Shown in pieces: positions 23,372 to 34,996 of a stretch of 64,000 nt of DNA. How positions within the stretch are numbered: position 1 is the first letter of the stretch; every line of letters begins with the position of its first letter. The translations under genes and the position numbers were made by a program. The notes below the pieces were generated by a model. That model searched no databases and was not told where the DNA came from. It saw only the letters and a program-made list of their open reading frames with translations. The stretch comes from Verpa conica. Taxonomy: Eukaryota; Ascomycota; Pezizomycetes; Pezizales; Morchellaceae. The DNA is taken from assembly GCA_033030425.1 (NCBI GenBank), contig JAUFSD010000002.1, positions 2,294,001 through 2,358,000 on the forward strand. Direction: 5' to 3'.

Positions 23372-23969
23372 AGAATTATATTTCTTTAGCTGGATTACTA
23401 GCTGTATTTTATAAGATGGAATGTTTAAAACATCCCATATATGTGCCATTAATTACGACCACCCAACCCAGCCCTCTACCCCTAAATAATTTAAAGCACA
23501 CTGAATAATACAAGAAAACGAACTATAGGCCAAAGACTAAATTACTGATTGAAGGGAATTTGCCATCAGTATACTATTTCGGTGATTCTTCATGACTTGG
23601 GTGGGCATTCCCTGAATTATTTAGATATCATGTAACTTCTGATAGCTACAGGTATTCGTGATATAAACCCCTTGCAGATTCTATGTCGATACCAGGTCAA
23701 GTATAAGAGCCTCCTAAATCTACATGACAGTATATGCAGGTATGCCAGAATCCCAGCTCCTCCTTAATGTCTAGGTTGACCCCAGCTATCCCCCTTTGAG
23801 GTGTATATAGCATCACGACTTTCCCCACACCAAGTCACCTTCTTCTCACGTCTCTTTCCACAACAATGAGCAGGTCTACCATCTCATCACTTCCTGCCGC
23901 CATTTATCTACATCTTTACTGGTCACCACACAGTAATAGTGTTACTCATCTACTCTTTATCCTAGATCT
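23372..23969. other. Intergenic stretch with promoter-like block
   Basis: No firm gene. At about 23800-23866 there is a promoter-like arrangement: TATATAG, a pyrimidine-rich leader, then CAACAATG at 23862-23868. It may belong to the weak coding candidate at 23970-24230, but I could not join them with convincing splice sites. Confidence 0.4.
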
Positions 23970-24230
23970 ATGCCAACTCAAGTAGACTCTTTTAGAATCC
24001 CCATTGGACCGAAAATATTAGTTACTGGGTTTACACCTCTAGTAAAACAGCAAAACCCAGCCCTAATATTCAGCTCTTCCGACTTACATGGTACTGGATG
24101 GCATGTCCAGCAAAGAGCTGCAGGAAACGGCTACGGGATGCCTACTCGAGGAATTTTCTCAACAAAAGAAGCATCAGTTCTTATGCATGCCAAGCCCCGG
24201 GAGTACCCGGTTGAGGAATGCGACCAGTGA
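23970..24230 (+). CDS. Possible small hypothetical protein (weak)
   Basis: An 86-codon frame starting MPTQVDSFRIPIGPK has balanced composition and no simple repeats. It is preceded by a TATA-plus-pyrimidine-rich leader with ATG at 23866. The upstream ATG is not in this frame, so a first intron ending at TTTATCCTAG (23965) would be needed; I could not settle the donor. No family recognised. It may also be a chance frame. Confidence 0.25.
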   Translation: MPTQVDSFRIPIGPKILVTGFTPLVKQQNPALIFSSSDLHGTGWHVQQRAAGNGYGMPTRGIFSTKEASVLMHAKPREYPVEECDQ

Positions 24231-24453
24231 TGAGCCCTAATCTCAGCAGAGTCAGCCTCCTTATAAATTGTATAGACACGTAGGTACACCAACCAACACA
24301 AAGCTGTCTCTCCTCAATCACAAAAAACACCCCCCCTATCAAGCTCCCTGACAGCTTCCAAAGCTCGAGATAGGTATGAGAATCACCAATCCCTCTCATA
24401 ATAAGTCACAATTCTCAATCCAGCTAATATTCAAGCTTTAAAGCTACAGAATC

Positions 24454-26034
24454 ATGCCATCATTCCTAAGTCTTCCTAACGAGCTCATCGTCCTCACTGC
24501 ACGCGAACTTTTCCATAGAGATCTCTCTCGCCTACTGCGTACCAATCGCCGTCTTTCAAATCTCCTAAAACCCGAACTATACCAACACGCAATCCTAAAC
24601 TGGTGCTGTGACGGCGCGCTCTTCTGCGCTGCAGCAACCGCAAATGAAACTCTTATTCGGACAATACTTGCGAAGGGGGATCACATGACGATTAAAAACC
24701 GGGCCGGAGCTGTCCTCCACCAATGCCCGGGCGAGTACAAAGATGAGGTAGTTGAAGCTGTGCTCACAGAGGGTGCAAACATCACTATCTATAACCGCTG
24801 TCGTGAGCAATCGAGTCTACACATGGCATGTCGAAGGGGCAATGGCCCGCTACTTAAGATTTTTCTAGAGTGTGGTGCAGACCCAACAATTAGAGACGGA
24901 AGTGGGCGGACCTCTCTCCATCTAGTGAAGAGCGCAGGGGGGGCCAGACTTCTCATTGAACACGGTGCTGACCCGCTCGCCGCAATCCCCGAACCCCATG
25001 TAGGGGTTACACCACTAGAGAATGCAGTCCAGCAAGGGAGATATGATGTCGTCAAGGTAATGCTTGAGGTCATTGATGTTAACTACCGTTATAAGAACGG
25101 GAAAACACCCTTGCATATGGCAGCAGATCTTAACGATGAGGCCCTCGCGAAGTTGATTCTTGATAAAGGCGCCGATATCGCTGCACGAGACGACCGTAAA
25201 GATACGCCCCTTCATTTAGCTGTTCTCCACAAAAACCCAGCGCTTGTCAAATTGCTCTTGGAGAGAGGTGCAGACCCAACCAGCAAGAACAAATTGAATC
25301 ATTCTGCAATCTTTGTTGCTGGCCGTAGACCCTTTAATCCGGTTTACAGACTACTCATTGAGTACGCGACTATCGAATATCGAACAAAGCAAAAAAGGAC
25401 TCTACTACACCTAGCGATAGAACCGACGAATTCCTTCCAACCTCCCCCGCCGTCAGTGCTTGAGAAAGAAGACATTGAGTTGGTTCAGCATTTGCTAGAC
25501 AAAGGAATCGATATCAATGCTCAAGATGCGCACGGAAAGACTGCTCTGGCTATCTGTACACAGTACGGCTGCGAAGTGCTGGTGAATCTCCTTCTCAGTA
25601 AAGGAGCTGACCCCAACATTCGCGATCACAACCAGACCTCAGCACTCCATGTTGCAGTCCAGCCCTGGAGCCAAGCTTTGGTTGGTTCACTGCTAGAGAA
25701 TGGAGCGGATTTACACGCCCGGGACGCGGATGGAAGGACGGTCGTGCATCTAGCGGCGATGAAAGACGCAGATGTTATACTACAATTATTTTTAAAGAAA
25801 GGTGCGGACATCAACATTCGAGACAAACGTGGACAGACAGCATTACATCTGGCAGTAGTATATGGTGGGAAAAAGGTGATGAAGGTATTGTTAGATATGG
25901 GTGCGGATAGAGAGGCAAAGGATGACCTTGGGTGGAAAGTTCCCGAGTCCGTACTTAAAACATGTTCTGAGGTAATCAACGGGATCTCGTTTGGCATGGA
26001 GAGGCTTAATTTTGGGTACCAGAGGGCACTCTAG
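24454..26034 (+). CDS. F-box/ankyrin-repeat protein
   Basis: Single exon, 526 residues. Residues 4-45 form an F-box-like N terminus (LPNELIVLTARELFHRDLSR...LRTNRRLSNLL). From about residue 85 to 505 there are roughly eleven ankyrin repeats, with recurrent G-A-D (as in LLLSKGADPNIRD, LFLKKGADINIRD) and T-P/A-L-H-x-A signatures. In this architecture the F-box docks to Skp1 of an SCF ubiquitin ligase and the ankyrin stack chooses the substrate; that role is inferred from the family. Two repeats are irregular, one with a Pro-rich insert (QPPPPS). A relic of a related gene lies at 45876. The start is the first ATG, five residues before the F-box core, after a short CT-rich leader. Convergent with the oxidase gene, about 150 bp apart. 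Confidence 0.92.
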   Translation: MPSFLSLPNELIVLTARELFHRDLSRLLRTNRRLSNLLKPELYQHAILNWCCDGALFCAAATANETLIRTILAKGDHMTIKNRAGAVLHQCPGEYKDEVVEAVLTEGANITIYNRCREQSSLHMACRRGNGPLLKIFLECGADPTIRDGSGRTSLHLVKSAGGARLLIEHGADPLAAIPEPHVGVTPLENAVQQGRYDVVKVMLEVIDVNYRYKNGKTPLHMAADLNDEALAKLILDKGADIAARDDRKDTPLHLAVLHKNPALVKLLLERGADPTSKNKLNHSAIFVAGRRPFNPVYRLLIEYATIEYRTKQKRTLLHLAIEPTNSFQPPPPSVLEKEDIELVQHLLDKGIDINAQDAHGKTALAICTQYGCEVLVNLLLSKGADPNIRDHNQTSALHVAVQPWSQALVGSLLENGADLHARDADGRTVVHLAAMKDADVILQLFLKKGADINIRDKRGQTALHLAVVYGGKKVMKVLLDMGADREAKDDLGWKVPESVLKTCSEVINGISFGMERLNFGYQRAL

Positions 26035-26181
26035 ATTTGTAAGGATTATCCATGTGTTTTGGGGGTTTCGGGGTTTGAAATTTAGATACCTAAAGGCTAC
26101 AGGATTTGTAATGGACGGTGTTGAAGACTTAATGATTTTGTAATGCGGTTAGACGATTTAATGCATCCTATAGTTTATACT

Positions 26182-27884
26182 CTATGACTCTCCAATTGCC
26201 AAGGGGTTCCAGAAGAGCCCCTTTGGGTCTACCCTCTTCTTGATCTCCTTCAGCCTTGGGTATGTATCTCCGTAGTACATCCCATGTGCCATTTTCACAT
26301 CAAGCGTAGGGTCAATATACCCTGGGTAACCACCAAAGCGCGATTCGCCGTCATCTCCTACCAACGCAACCACCATTCCTTCAACGAATGCAACAAGACC
26401 ATCCGTATCAGCACCCCCATCTCGCGAAGCATATAACTGAAACACAAACAAACAATCTCGATGACCGTAACATGAAGTTGAAAGCGGGGAGGTGGGTGGC
26501 GGTGGCTGCACAACAGCGGAATTTGAACCACCATAGAGGTTTATAACTATAAACCACGTATATTCGGATATTTCACCTTCGTTAACGAGGTATGCGAAGA
26601 GTGAGAATATATTATCATCGGTTAATGGGTCTGCGTCAGACTCGACGATTGATTTTGCGAACTGGATAATGTTAATCTCCTTGCACCAACTATCACTCAT
26701 GATCAGAATACGCACGAAATAGTCATGTTCATTATATTCTCCTCTTGTGATAACCATAGGTTTGCCTTCTGTCATGGAATGTAGACTATCAAGCCAGCTC
26801 ATTTCATTTATTTGTACCTCCTCTGCAGAGCCGTAGATGTCGTCTAGCTCTGATATCAATGTACCGGTAACTACACGGAACTCCTTTTGGGTGCCAAAGT
26901 AACTACTCAAATCGTATTAGGGCTCATAACACATATCCTGGAAGTGTCAACCTACACTCCTCGCACCGTAAAATTTCCCCTAGATCTTACCTCCACTCCT
27001 ACTCCTAGCTCTACCGGCGGCCCTGCTTGAGCAAACCTTTTCACCGCCATGAAAGCCCGAGTCAGTACATCAGCATCAAGACAGCTATAAGTGTACGCAT
27101 ATACAACGTTGCACACAGGTGCAGGATATGTTCTAAGCTTTAGCTCAGTCACGACCCCAAATGACGGCCCCGCGCCACGGAAGGCCCAGTATAATTCCGG
27201 GTTTTCAACCGCAGATGCAGTGACTAGTGAGGAGTCTGCGAGCACAGCAGAAAGAGAGATGATACAGTCAAGTGCAAGGCCCCACATTCGTGATGGGTAC
27301 CCAAACCCGCCGAGGAGGGAGTGCCCAGATATACCAACGCCTGGGCAGCTCCCATGTGGGCAGCTAGTGGAACTATCAGCGGCGCAGGGTAGGGGGGTGG
27401 GGTATGAGAGCTTACGCTCTTTTTCCTTTTTTCCATAGCTCGGTGGCTAGATTTCCGAGCCGTGCCCCCGCACCAACAGTGGCAATATTTGTGTGTGGGT
27501 CAATGGTGACGGAGCTGAAGGAAGAGATATCGATGACCAAGCTACCAGAAGCACCGCCAAGTGAGTGGGACGCATAGGAGTGACCACCAGACCGGACGGC
27601 AACCTTGGTGTTGGTTTTGTGGGCACATTTGATTGCAGCTTGAATCTAGCGACTATGAGTTTAGATTGACACAGGATGAAGCTAATACATACTTGTTTAA
27701 TTGTCTCGGGGACTGCAATTACCTCAGGTCTGAAAGGGAGTCTGAGGTTGTAGGGTGCAGCTTTCTGTGGGTATGTGATATCTACGGGGGTGATGATTGG
27801 GACATCTGAGGCTTCAAGGAGCTCAGAGAGAGTTTGACGGTAGAAGATGGGGTAGAAGATGACGGTTAGGAGATAGCTCAGCAT
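26182..27884 (-). CDS. FAD-linked oxidase (BBE/GOOX-like), four exons, bicovalent flavin
   Basis: Exons 27884-27693, 27645-27416, 27363-26956 and 26902-26182 give 516 residues, typical for the family. Introns are 47-53 nt with donors GTATGT, GTAAGC and GTAGGT; the frame is continuous throughout. The FAD-binding PCMH fold shows RSGGHSYASH with His86 (8-alpha-histidyl link). HGSCPGVGISGH carries Cys147 (6-S-cysteinyl link); their 61-residue spacing is that of bicovalent glucooligosaccharide-oxidase-type flavoenzymes. LGGFGYPSRMWGLALD and AFRGAGPSFGVVTELKL follow. The C terminus is a BBE domain (YYGDTYPRLKEIKKRVDP). It would oxidise sugars or small alcohols with O2, giving H2O2. The N terminus MLSYLLTVIFYPIFY is hydrophobic and may be a weak signal peptide. 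The third acceptor is the least certain: CACTAG was preferred over GATAG. Confidence 0.92.
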
Positions 27885-27937
27885 TGCTAGAGCTGGAAAT
27901 GTGGTTGAGCCGTTTTGTGTAACTAATTGAGGTCTTG

Positions 27938-27944
27938 TTTTATA
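27938..27944 (-). promoter_or_regulatory. TATA box of the FAD-linked oxidase
   Basis: The minus strand reads GGTATAAAAC, about 55 bases before the chosen ATG (27884). This supports that start over longer upstream frames, which would place the TATA box inside the coding sequence. Confidence 0.55.
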
Positions 27945-28358
27945 CCGGGCCAAGAGATCAGCATCTCATGTTTAACCCACTGGACAGCTGGGAGCAAAAC
28001 ATCTGGGACAGAAGGGCGGTATTGAGACTCTGGTAAATCCAAGGCTGCTTTATTCCATAATGATTGCCTTATTGATTGTCTTGTAACTTGTGATTGCGAG
28101 TAAATTATGTTATAGAGATTTGCTGTATTGTGGCTGCTATGTAGAAGAGACATGTTGGCCTGTATTAACCAGGACCTCGCCACGAGTGCTAAACGCCAAA
28201 TCACAACACAGATGGACACATTTCCTTAGAGTATCTCACTGGTATGGGGCTGTCAAATGAAACGCAGGCCAAGGAAAGTGACCATGACATCACACCATAT
28301 GCCAATGGTAAGTTACGCCCGAGAAAAATTACACCACAATAGATAAACATACAAGCCC

Positions 28359-28766
28359 TCATGATACACCTTCACTCTGCTTCTTTCTCTCCCATTCCTC
28401 CTCAGTCAAGCACTTCTGTGTCCACGCATGCACCTTTGAAATCTCCTCCTTCAATGCACTATTAGCTAGACGATGTCTCATGAGCGTTGTCTTCCCCTTG
28501 AACTCCTGTGACCTGTTGTCATATACTGTCAGTTATCGAGAGAATCCCCCTCCTCTCGGACCTAAAAGCATAGTTTGTGGGCAATTACACGATTATCGCT
28601 TCAAACATCTGTCCGCATCCACCTTCTCTTTTAGTCAGTTCTTGTCATAGAGGACCTTGGATGGTTGGAGCTCACCGGATGTGTCTTTTAGTTCGACATG
28701 TGTCGCTTTCAGCTTCTCCACAATTGCGACTTCGAGAGAGGCCGCACTTACGCCTTCGGTTGACAT
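28359..28766 (-). CDS. BOL2: BolA-family protein BOL2/FRA2, three exons
   Basis: Exons 28766-28676, 28622-28589 and 28512-28359 give 92 residues. Introns are 53 nt (GTGAGC ... AGAAG) and 76 nt (GTAATT ... CTGAC ... ACAACAG). The chosen donors give unbroken homology across both joins: KLKATHVELKDTSG then GCGQMFEAIIV then SQEFKGKTTLMRHRLANSAL. The RHR-L-x-N core, the conserved Cys before GQ (class II, FRA2-like) and the C-terminal HAWTQKCLTEEEW are all present. The cytosolic BOL2/FRA2 partners monothiol glutaredoxins in binding a [2Fe-2S] cluster and relaying iron status to transcription factors; that is family knowledge. The stop is 28361-28359. No single open frame reveals this gene because its exons are short. 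Confidence 0.93.
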
Positions 28767-29002
28767 TTTCGAGTATTGGTAAGTGTTGAGAGCTGCAGGT
28801 GCTTATCTCATATCGTGATGAGTTCTGATGAGAAAGTTGAGGAGGGGCTGGCTTGGCGGAGGTGGGGTTGAAGCTAAGAATAGTGCGGCTCAACCCTCAG
28901 GGCCAGGGTTGATAGTACCAAACAGGATTTCTTTATTCTCATTTTTGATATTTATAAATTAATAAACTATAGGAAAAAGTAGATAAATGTAGCCAAGAAC
29001 AC

Positions 29003-30087
29003 CTAACACACTCCAGTCCCATCGGCTGATGCATCTAGATCTCCATTCCTCCTCCTCAGCATAACCTTTGGGACCACCGACACCCCCCCGTCCCTCTTAT
29101 ACCCCCCATGTCCCTCACACCCCAATGGCGTATAAGTCTCATACTTAATCCCTTTACCAGTTCCATCTAAATCCATCCTCGACTCAGCCAACACCCTCCC
29201 ATTAGGACCCTGCCCACCAGATCCGTCACTCCCAGTGTAGTACGCCAAGAACTTGAGCAAACGAACAGACCCGAATCCTAAGCTAACTAGATTCTCTGTA
29301 ACACTGGTATAGAACCCTCCATAATATGGCTTCGGGATGATGAAGCTCTTTGTAGGGAGATTCTGGCCATTGACGCTTTCACCGCTAATCTCGATTGTAA
29401 CTGATGGCCATTGGGAGAGAAAGTAGCCGGTTGTGAAGGTTATGTCAAAGAAAGTGAAGGCAACCGCAGGAGAGAGGGGTGTGACGGTGTAATATGGAGA
29501 GGAGGGGCTAGGGGAAAGGAGGAGATTAGTGTCAGAAGAGACGCCACAGGAGCCTGGGAATGTCAGATTTTTCTTTGGTTCTTTCTACTTCTTCTAAGAA
29601 AATGGGAAACAGACCTTTGTTGCAGCAGCCAGGGACGCAATCACCGGCACAACTATTACTAGTATAGACTGAGCAAGCGATAAAAACCCAGTTACTGAAA
29701 CCAATTAATAAGTATATATTCATCAGTATATTGTAAGAAATACTAACTTGCTGAAGACGAGCTCTGTGCCCTCACCGGCACCACCCTGAGGGAATTGAGG
29801 GTACTATAGTAAAGTTAGTATACCGAAAATAGGCTTTCTTCTGGCTATCTCACGGTCAAGGTACCCGGCTTCGTCGCAGTAGCCGTCGGAGCGCAACTAG
29901 TCGGTGTAGGTGTGCTAGAAGATCTCGATTTTGTTTTTCTATAACTAAACATCAAAGAAACAGTCAGTATTAATCAACAAAATAGTAGGAAACATGCTAA
30001 CCCAGGACTAGCCTCTACAGTATTAAATAAGCAGAGAATCAATGACAAGAGCGTCAATGCCAATGCAGGCTTTAGAGTAAAGATCAT
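29003..30087 (-). CDS. Secreted protein of unknown function, five exons
   Basis: Exons 30087-30002, 29938-29854, 29803-29748, 29694-29615 and 29553-29003 give 285 residues. Branch sites are strong (TACTAAC in intron 2, ATCTGAC in intron 4). The N terminus MIFTLKPALALTLLSLILC is a signal peptide. A Ser/Thr/Pro segment follows, then a Cys-rich patch (CSVY...NSCAGDCVPGCCNKGSCG). The largest exon encodes a beta-rich, Gly/Ser/Tyr-containing region (PKPYYGGFYTS, AYYTGSDGSGG) with a basic tail. I do not recognise a family; a cell-surface or secreted role is inferred. The first acceptor is ambiguous: TTTAG and TTATAG lie six bases apart and both keep frame, so two isoforms differing by two residues are possible. 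Confidence 0.7.
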
Positions 30088-32621
30088 TCCTACTAATATT
30101 GAAGTGATAGACTATGTTATTAAACCGAGTAATTTAGAGACTGGCCTGTTAATTTTTCTAGATATTGTAGAGATCCCTTCTGAATTTATACACTTAGGGG
30201 AGCTGCAAAACTAAAATCTCTTCACAAGAGATTTCTTACGTGATAGTTGCGTTCCCATCTGATACTCTATTCTTAGTCTATTGATCGTGATCCTGCATCA
30301 AAGAAATCGGCCCCATCTCAAACTTTACAATCCAATCTTGCACCCCCTACAGCAATGGATAGGTACAGAAACAAAAAATAGCCGCCCGCACCTTGAAATA
30401 GAATACTCCTGCAAGCAGCCAGCCTTTTGGTAGCTAAGTCTAAAGATAATCCCATCTCTGCTGAACCGACTCGTATTTGATTGCATCTGCCGACTGTGAA
30501 CTCTGAATTGTGAACTTATGACGGCCACCTCAACCAACTGACTACATGCCAACAAATACAAACGTTATTAGTTGCATCCTCCTTGCATCCATGCTATCAC
30601 CCTACAGGGTTCGTGTAACCAGTTTACAACACCACATGAATGTAGTGTCAGTGTGTTCCCTCTGCCGGGGGCTTGGACTGTTAGGACATCTCAATAAGAA
30701 TTTCTGCGCTCGCTAAAGGCACTCCTTGTTGTAGATAGGTCTATGAAATTCTTGCAGTTAAGCTTTTTGTATGCACGAACCTCCAAGTGCATACCATAAA
30801 TAGTGATAAAACACCGTATTGACCCCAAACTCAGCTTGGATATCCAGTCCTCAGATCTTTCGCCGGATTTCTCCGGGTCAGCTGATTGGTCAAGAAGAGG
30901 CCAAGACATAGTTAAGTTATTATTAGTAGCAATATATCACTGGTTGTACCACATCTTGAGAAGCGATTGCTGTGTGACTAAGAAGTGATGCGTTTTTTGC
31001 ACCTACCGAAAAACGGGTTCGGGAGAACCGTGGAAGGAGGGAAAGTCTGGTAGGTTATGTTTGATTGGTCGTTGATGTGCTATATGTGAACGTTTTGCAT
31101 TTTGCCCCCTGGCCCCCTAGAAACTCGCGAATTTCTCCACGTGGTAGGTAAACTGGGATTCTGGAAGGTGAAAGTCGTGCAAGAACTATCCAATTGACTC
31201 TATTCCCAAGAACAAACATTCCCTCTTGGAGAAGATCCCTCTGCTTGAGAACCTAAAGTAAATATTTTTAGAAGTACATGTAGTTAGTGGTTGCCAGCCA
31301 TGCACCCCTAGAAGAATTCTTTCCCATACTCCCTAGTTACACCAACATAGAGCTTTGATTGAAATCTTGCCGTACCACTTGATCATATCGTATGACTCGG
31401 TAGATTTTTGGCCCCCTCAACTCGTATAAGTGTCTTGGTGCTCCCTGATTGACTCTAGGCTATTTACATCACCTGCTCAATCTCGTACTCGGGATATTCC
31501 TACGGGCCGGTCTCCCAGAGTCTCTTATACCAGTGCCTCCATCGCTGGCTATTAGAGTCGTTGATTTTTCTTTCATTCTTCCTACCCATCACACTCCTCG
31601 GGTTTTGGTATATGGTTGTTCAGCCTTATATCAGTATATGATAGCTACCTCTATATTACTCTTTATCCTCACTACCTTCCAGGCTGGCTAAACCCCCATG
31701 AACCGCGCCTAAAGACAAGTATTGAGTGTTGATTATGCGAGTGACAGATCATGATATTAAGAGTAATCCCTTGGTCCAGGTGAAGCTACTAGTAAGTCAT
31801 CTCATTTCTTTAAAGTCCCCCAAAGTTAAAAATAGAAACAAATTTAATCCCGAGAAACTAACGGTCGTTGCGCATGGAGGTACAATAGGTTCTAATATTT
31901 GGTGTATTAGGAGCGCCGGGGCTAGTTCTATTTTGTGGTTCTTTTTAGTCTGTACAGGAGCTCAGACAAGCTCTAGACCCACTGATCTTACCATAATTAT
32001 CTAAGGATTTCTATTAGCATATGTCATGGAAATAACACTAGATAGCTTCAAATCTTACCTCCCTCGATATTTTAGCCAGAATTTCAGTTCCTTGCGAATT
32101 AAGGTCATACGTGGGTTTTGATATAACCTTCGAGAAATTAGAAAAAAACATGAAGTACACTAAGTTATCTAGTCCCAATATCTCCATTAAATACCCTAGT
32201 TTGAACCCTACCACCACTACCAAAGATATAGTACCTAGCCTACGGTAAAACCTACTTAACACTAAGGCTTTCTAAACTGCCTCGATTGTTTTAGGTCTTC
32301 AAAGAATATTAGAATTATCTTTTTCCGTTCTTACTCACAGATTTCTGAGGTGGTAGATCTTAACAGCATAACCCACAGAAATGCCCCTATAAATAATAAA
32401 GCTCACGGTCTTAGAAATCATAGGTAACAAGATAAAACCCTTTTTTCTATTAATTTTAAGAAACTTTCTCTAGTGTTAACCCTAGATAGTCTTGGTGTCC
32501 TAGCTCGGACAAATACAGTGGTCCCTTATTTTCCGAGTTCCCTTAAGTTACCGCATTCAAGATGACCCCTTTTTACTAGACCCTCAAGCCCACCTCTTGA
32601 GATGCTCAAAAGCTGCTGAGA
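30088..32621. other. Gene-poor stretch
   Basis: No supportable gene. Frames at 30325-30561, 30691-30988 and 31449-31691 have no fungal start context or domain. Around 31726-32262 both strands have 70-90-codon frames that look like decayed coding DNA, but none can be joined into a chain. The first 150 bases upstream of 30087 should hold the promoter of the secreted-protein gene. Confidence 0.5.
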
Positions 32622-34443
32622 TCAATTTTGGGGGGGCGAAACATCATTTGAATTATTGACATAATATGTGTTATCTCCACCATTTGCTTTAACCATCTCC
32701 TTTTCGCGATCTTTATGAGAGGATATCCAGGAAGATCCAGCGCCGGGTACGGCAAAATCCGCTTTTCTAGTGCAATGCAGATCCTTACCCGAGGTAGAAC
32801 TAGTATCAGGTGAATACCTGCCCCCCATCCCTACTTTTGTAGTGGAAATAACAATATCATAGTCCTCAATATTAACCTTCATGTCAGGTGGCTCGGACTA
32901 AAGGTATCCCGGAATTAATATCAGAATATTCAATGTCAGGTATCAGTGAGAATAATACTTACATTAAGCCCCAAACTACCCTCATCTTCGCGCTCATTTT
33001 CAATATATACCCCATCCCCAATCAAAGCGTTAAAACCAACATTTGGTGCAGCCTCGTTAACTCTAGAAGGGCCATATAGCACCCCTATACCATCGGATAG
33101 ATAAGATGTGTATGGAGGAGTTGCCAATATAGGTGGCTGATCGCCAGTCTCTTTGCTCGTCTTCATAGCGATAGGTAAAGTTCCAAATTCCTGAAGCCCC
33201 ATAGTGCTTCCCCTACTATGATGTCTCGAGCTCTCTGAAGACCGTGGATGGCTTAGTAGTGAGCACCTGCCCTGCTTTTCAATATCTTCAAAAAGACCCA
33301 ATGTCTGCCTGGGCGATGATACTCCTATTGGACTTAACTTCTCTCCAAACCTTGGACTAAACGAAAACCCAAATGATTCAGGGTCTGCAATCTTTGTAGT
33401 GGGTACTTTGAAAGAGATATGATTTTTCTGGTTCTCTTGCACGTCTTTAGCAGCATGGCTAACCTGCATCCCATCTTCATAAATATGCAATGCCTCTTCG
33501 GATCTAGTGACACCAGCAGACCTATTGGTAATAGAGGTTTGGGAATATTTGAGATCAGAGCTGACACTTGGCTCTTTCCTGGTGGTCTCTTGTTTAGCTT
33601 TGAAATTTCTATCCTTTGGGGAAACAAAACCGGTATTCTTATCTATATCACTAGAAACAAAGAACATACGCCCAATCGCAGTCGCTCTGTTCTCAAACAA
33701 CCCTCCAGAACTCTCGAGTCCACTTCCAGAAGAAGCAGGATCCATGCAATCAATATTAGGGCCATCATCCGAAAGCTGGGCCCAGATGTTCTTAGAAAGA
33801 GAGGCCATGGGGCAAATCAGTCACATTCTCACAGTATGGAACACATAAACGGTCCGGCAGGCTTGGTTATCTCTTGACTCACTGTCTGTGTAGATCTAGT
33901 CTCAACCCGTTTTGGCTGGTCTGGCCAGGAAGCTCCGACCGCTGTGTTGGCCGCACCGATCCCGTCCCCCCCAATGCCCTCCTGAAGATCCGAGCCAAGA
34001 CAAATACCCTGTCCGGCCTTCGGAGATTCGTTTCTACTTCCATAGTCATAGACTTCGGTTGACACTTTGGCTGACCCGCTAGAAAGAGTTACATAGCCAG
34101 GACCTTCGAGACTCTGTTCAACGATAGATGGACCAAGCTGCGGTTTTGAACAAAAAAATTAGTGTCTATTCTTCATCATTTTATATGTACTATGGTGAAT
34201 AATAAAGTGCAAACAACAAAGTAGCAGGGATGCATAGAACAAAGACCCAACTATTCAAAGGGGTATAGATGATTGGCCATAGAAGATATCAATAAACCAG
34301 AAAATGAAAGCTTGCATGTAGGCTGGCTAGTGGCAACTCACGAAATCTCGCCCCTCTAGCTCCTGAATATTATTGAGGGCGCCCTCAGCCATCTTGTCGT
34401 CTTCCAGTTTCTTGATGCTCTTCATCCTGCCTATTTCGGACAT
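32622..34443 (-). CDS. Hypothetical polar protein, four exons
   Basis: Exons 34443-34342, 34137-33883, 33775-32963 and 32897-32622 give 481 residues. Introns are 204 nt (GTGAGT ... CTAAT ... CCGCAG), 107 nt (GTGAGT ... CCCAG) and 65 nt (GTAAGT ... CTTTAG), all phase 0. Exon 1 starts MSEIGRMKSIKKLEDDKMAE, a charged helix. The rest is Ser/Gly/Pro-rich and probably disordered, with no signal peptide, membrane segment or domain I know. Exon 3 holds short motifs such as FGFSFSPRFGEKLSPIG and MGLQEFGTLPIAMK. The consistent splice chain over 1.8 kb is the main evidence for a real gene. The long first intron is unusual for this window. Downstream of the stop the sequence is AT-rich. Confidence 0.58.
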
Positions 34444-34996
34444 AGAGGATGCTTAGTGTGTAGAGTAGTCAAGATAAGATAAGTGAACGGGGCCTTGGAG
34501 CAAGAGAAGGGAGGTGATGCAAGATGACAGCCAGACTCCTAAAGGGAAAAAGGGGAACACAGAGATGAATACGGGCGGGTGGGAAGAGGAAGCTCTATAA
34601 GCAGGGTGGTCTATATTGGATTAGGGCCAGCCTGGCCATGCACTAGGGGACCTGCATGAATCATACTGGAATTTTATGGTGAAGCCCATACACTGCACGA
34701 TCTATAGCCTCACAACACGAAACTCGAAAATCTACATGTGATGCGAGTGACACTATATGAACTAAAGTCTTTCATGTTTTTATCGAGAAAATGATATAAT
34801 TTACTTATAAAACCATCGTTACAGGAAATTTTACCAAGCTGCCGACATTATAAGGTCATTATCAGTTATCCATGCTCCCATTAAGGTCATCTCTCTCGCT
34901 CACTCCCCCCCCCCTTTCCCTTTCACTTCCCCCTTCCACTTGGTCCTTCCCTTCCCCTTGGCCCCTCCCCATCTAAAATCCCATAAATCAAATCCC
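34444..34996. other. Intergenic region between two minus-strand genes
   Basis: No gene. It includes the promoter of the hypothetical gene ending at 34443 and a pyrimidine-rich tract with a ten-base C run near 34907-34917. Confidence 0.6.

Noticed and set aside
27923..28219. 98-codon minus-strand frame upstream of the FAD oxidase
   Set aside because: It overlaps the TATA box of the oxidase, has no domain, and its end does not splice plausibly into the oxidase.
31726..32262. Overlapping 70-90-codon frames on both strands
   Set aside because: No domain, no consistent splice sites and no conserved composition; probably chance or heavily decayed.
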